Shown piece after piece: positions 6,660 to 6,947 of a stretch of DNA of 6,947 nt; position 1 is the first letter of the stretch; each line of letters opens with the position of its first letter. Origin of the DNA: an uncultured bacterium. Lineage in GTDB: Bacteria > Planctomycetota > Phycisphaerae > Phycisphaerales > SM1A02. Position numbers and translations under genes: made by a program. The notes under the pieces were generated by a model, which made no database searches, was not told the origin of the DNA, and worked only from the letters and a program-made list of their open reading frames with translations. The stretch is taken from positions 1 through 6,947 of the forward strand of contig CAJACJ010000270.1 in NCBI GenBank assembly GCA_903938205.1, written 5' to 3'.

Positions 6660-6947
6660 AAAACTCGCCACACACAACTTTTGCGCTTGCGACCACATTC
6701 ATAATGGTCTGCGCGTTGCCAGGTTGCTACACCATTCAGTGGCCGTGGTCCAAGGGAACAAGCTTGATCACCGCTGGCTTGGCCCCCAATCCAATCAAAC
6801 TTCCATTTGAACCCAAGCAATGCGTTTACACAGTTGAGCCAGCGCAAACCACATTCTTCCTGAGCGATTTCACGCCCGAGGAACTTGCCGCGGGTGGTGA
6901 CTTAACTGGACAAGTGATCAACATTCAATTGTTGTGGGAGCCGCGAC
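6656..6947 (+). CDS. lipoprotein of unknown function (5' part, cut by window edge, TTG start)
   Basis: The frame from the TTG at 6656 runs open to the window end for 97 residues. It begins with a lipoprotein signal: MKN, a hydrophobic stretch (9-22) and the lipobox LPGC with Cys24 as the likely lipidated residue. The following sequence (YTIQWPWSKG, then a region with FFLSDFTPEEL at 67-77 and INIQLLWEPR at 88-97) matches no family I recognise. I chose the TTG because it overlaps the preceding TGA as TTGA, a common translational-coupling arrangement, and because it supplies the positively charged start of the signal. The first ATG in frame (6704, Met17) would leave only seven residues before the lipobox cysteine. 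The protein should sit on a membrane facing the periplasm. It is probably co-transcribed with the amidohydrolase-like gene. Confidence 0.68.
   Translation, partial: MKNSPHTTFALATTFIMVCALPGCYTIQWPWSKGTSLITAGLAPNPIKLPFEPKQCVYTVEPAQTTFFLSDFTPEELAAGGDLTGQVINIQLLWEPR

Overview
This 6.9 kb window looks like ordinary chromosomal DNA from a Gram-negative bacterium. A member of the Planctomycetota (perhaps the Phycisphaerae) is my best guess. That guess rests on the gene content and on protein style: an SRPBCC-epimerase fusion, a GmhA-type sugar isomerase, a MauE-like/thioredoxin fusion, and a short TilS. It also rests on the scarcity of Shine-Dalgarno sequences and the GCGC-rich codon usage. No marker gene settles the taxonomy. 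I see no tRNA, rRNA, CRISPR array, insertion sequence or phage gene.

Layout: (1) 1-622, minus strand: the 5' two-thirds or so of a fused SRPBCC / TIGR01777-type NAD(P)-binding epimerase, running off the left edge. (2) 623-850: a divergent intergenic region with a possible -10 box. (3) 851-2836, plus strand: a sedoheptulose-7-phosphate isomerase (gmhA), then a membrane protein that joins a MauE/DoxX-like domain to a periplasmic thioredoxin-like domain through a Thr/Pro linker built from three exact-period 63-bp repeats. (4) 2837-2959: a convergent intergenic region with a weak terminator for the minus strand. (5) 2960-4728, minus strand: a likely two-gene operon in which a stand-alone cobalamin-binding-like protein, with its cobalt-ligand histidine replaced, precedes tilS. 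(6) 4729-4979: a divergent intergenic region with a good sigma70-like promoter and a perfect 7-bp dyad. (7) 4980-6947, plus strand: a tight cluster of the menaquinone methyltransferase ubiE/menG, an amidohydrolase-2 family protein that seems to have lost all its metal ligands, and the start of a lipoprotein gene that begins at a TTG overlapping the previous stop codon.

The genes do not form one obvious pathway. They cover tRNA decoding (TilS), quinone synthesis (UbiE/MenG), heptose precursor supply (GmhA) and envelope thiol chemistry (MauE-Trx). The most unusual items are the one-chain MauE-plus-thioredoxin protein and two degenerate family members: the B12-binding-like protein and the amidohydrolase-like protein. 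I found no convincing sign of a wholly new multi-gene system.
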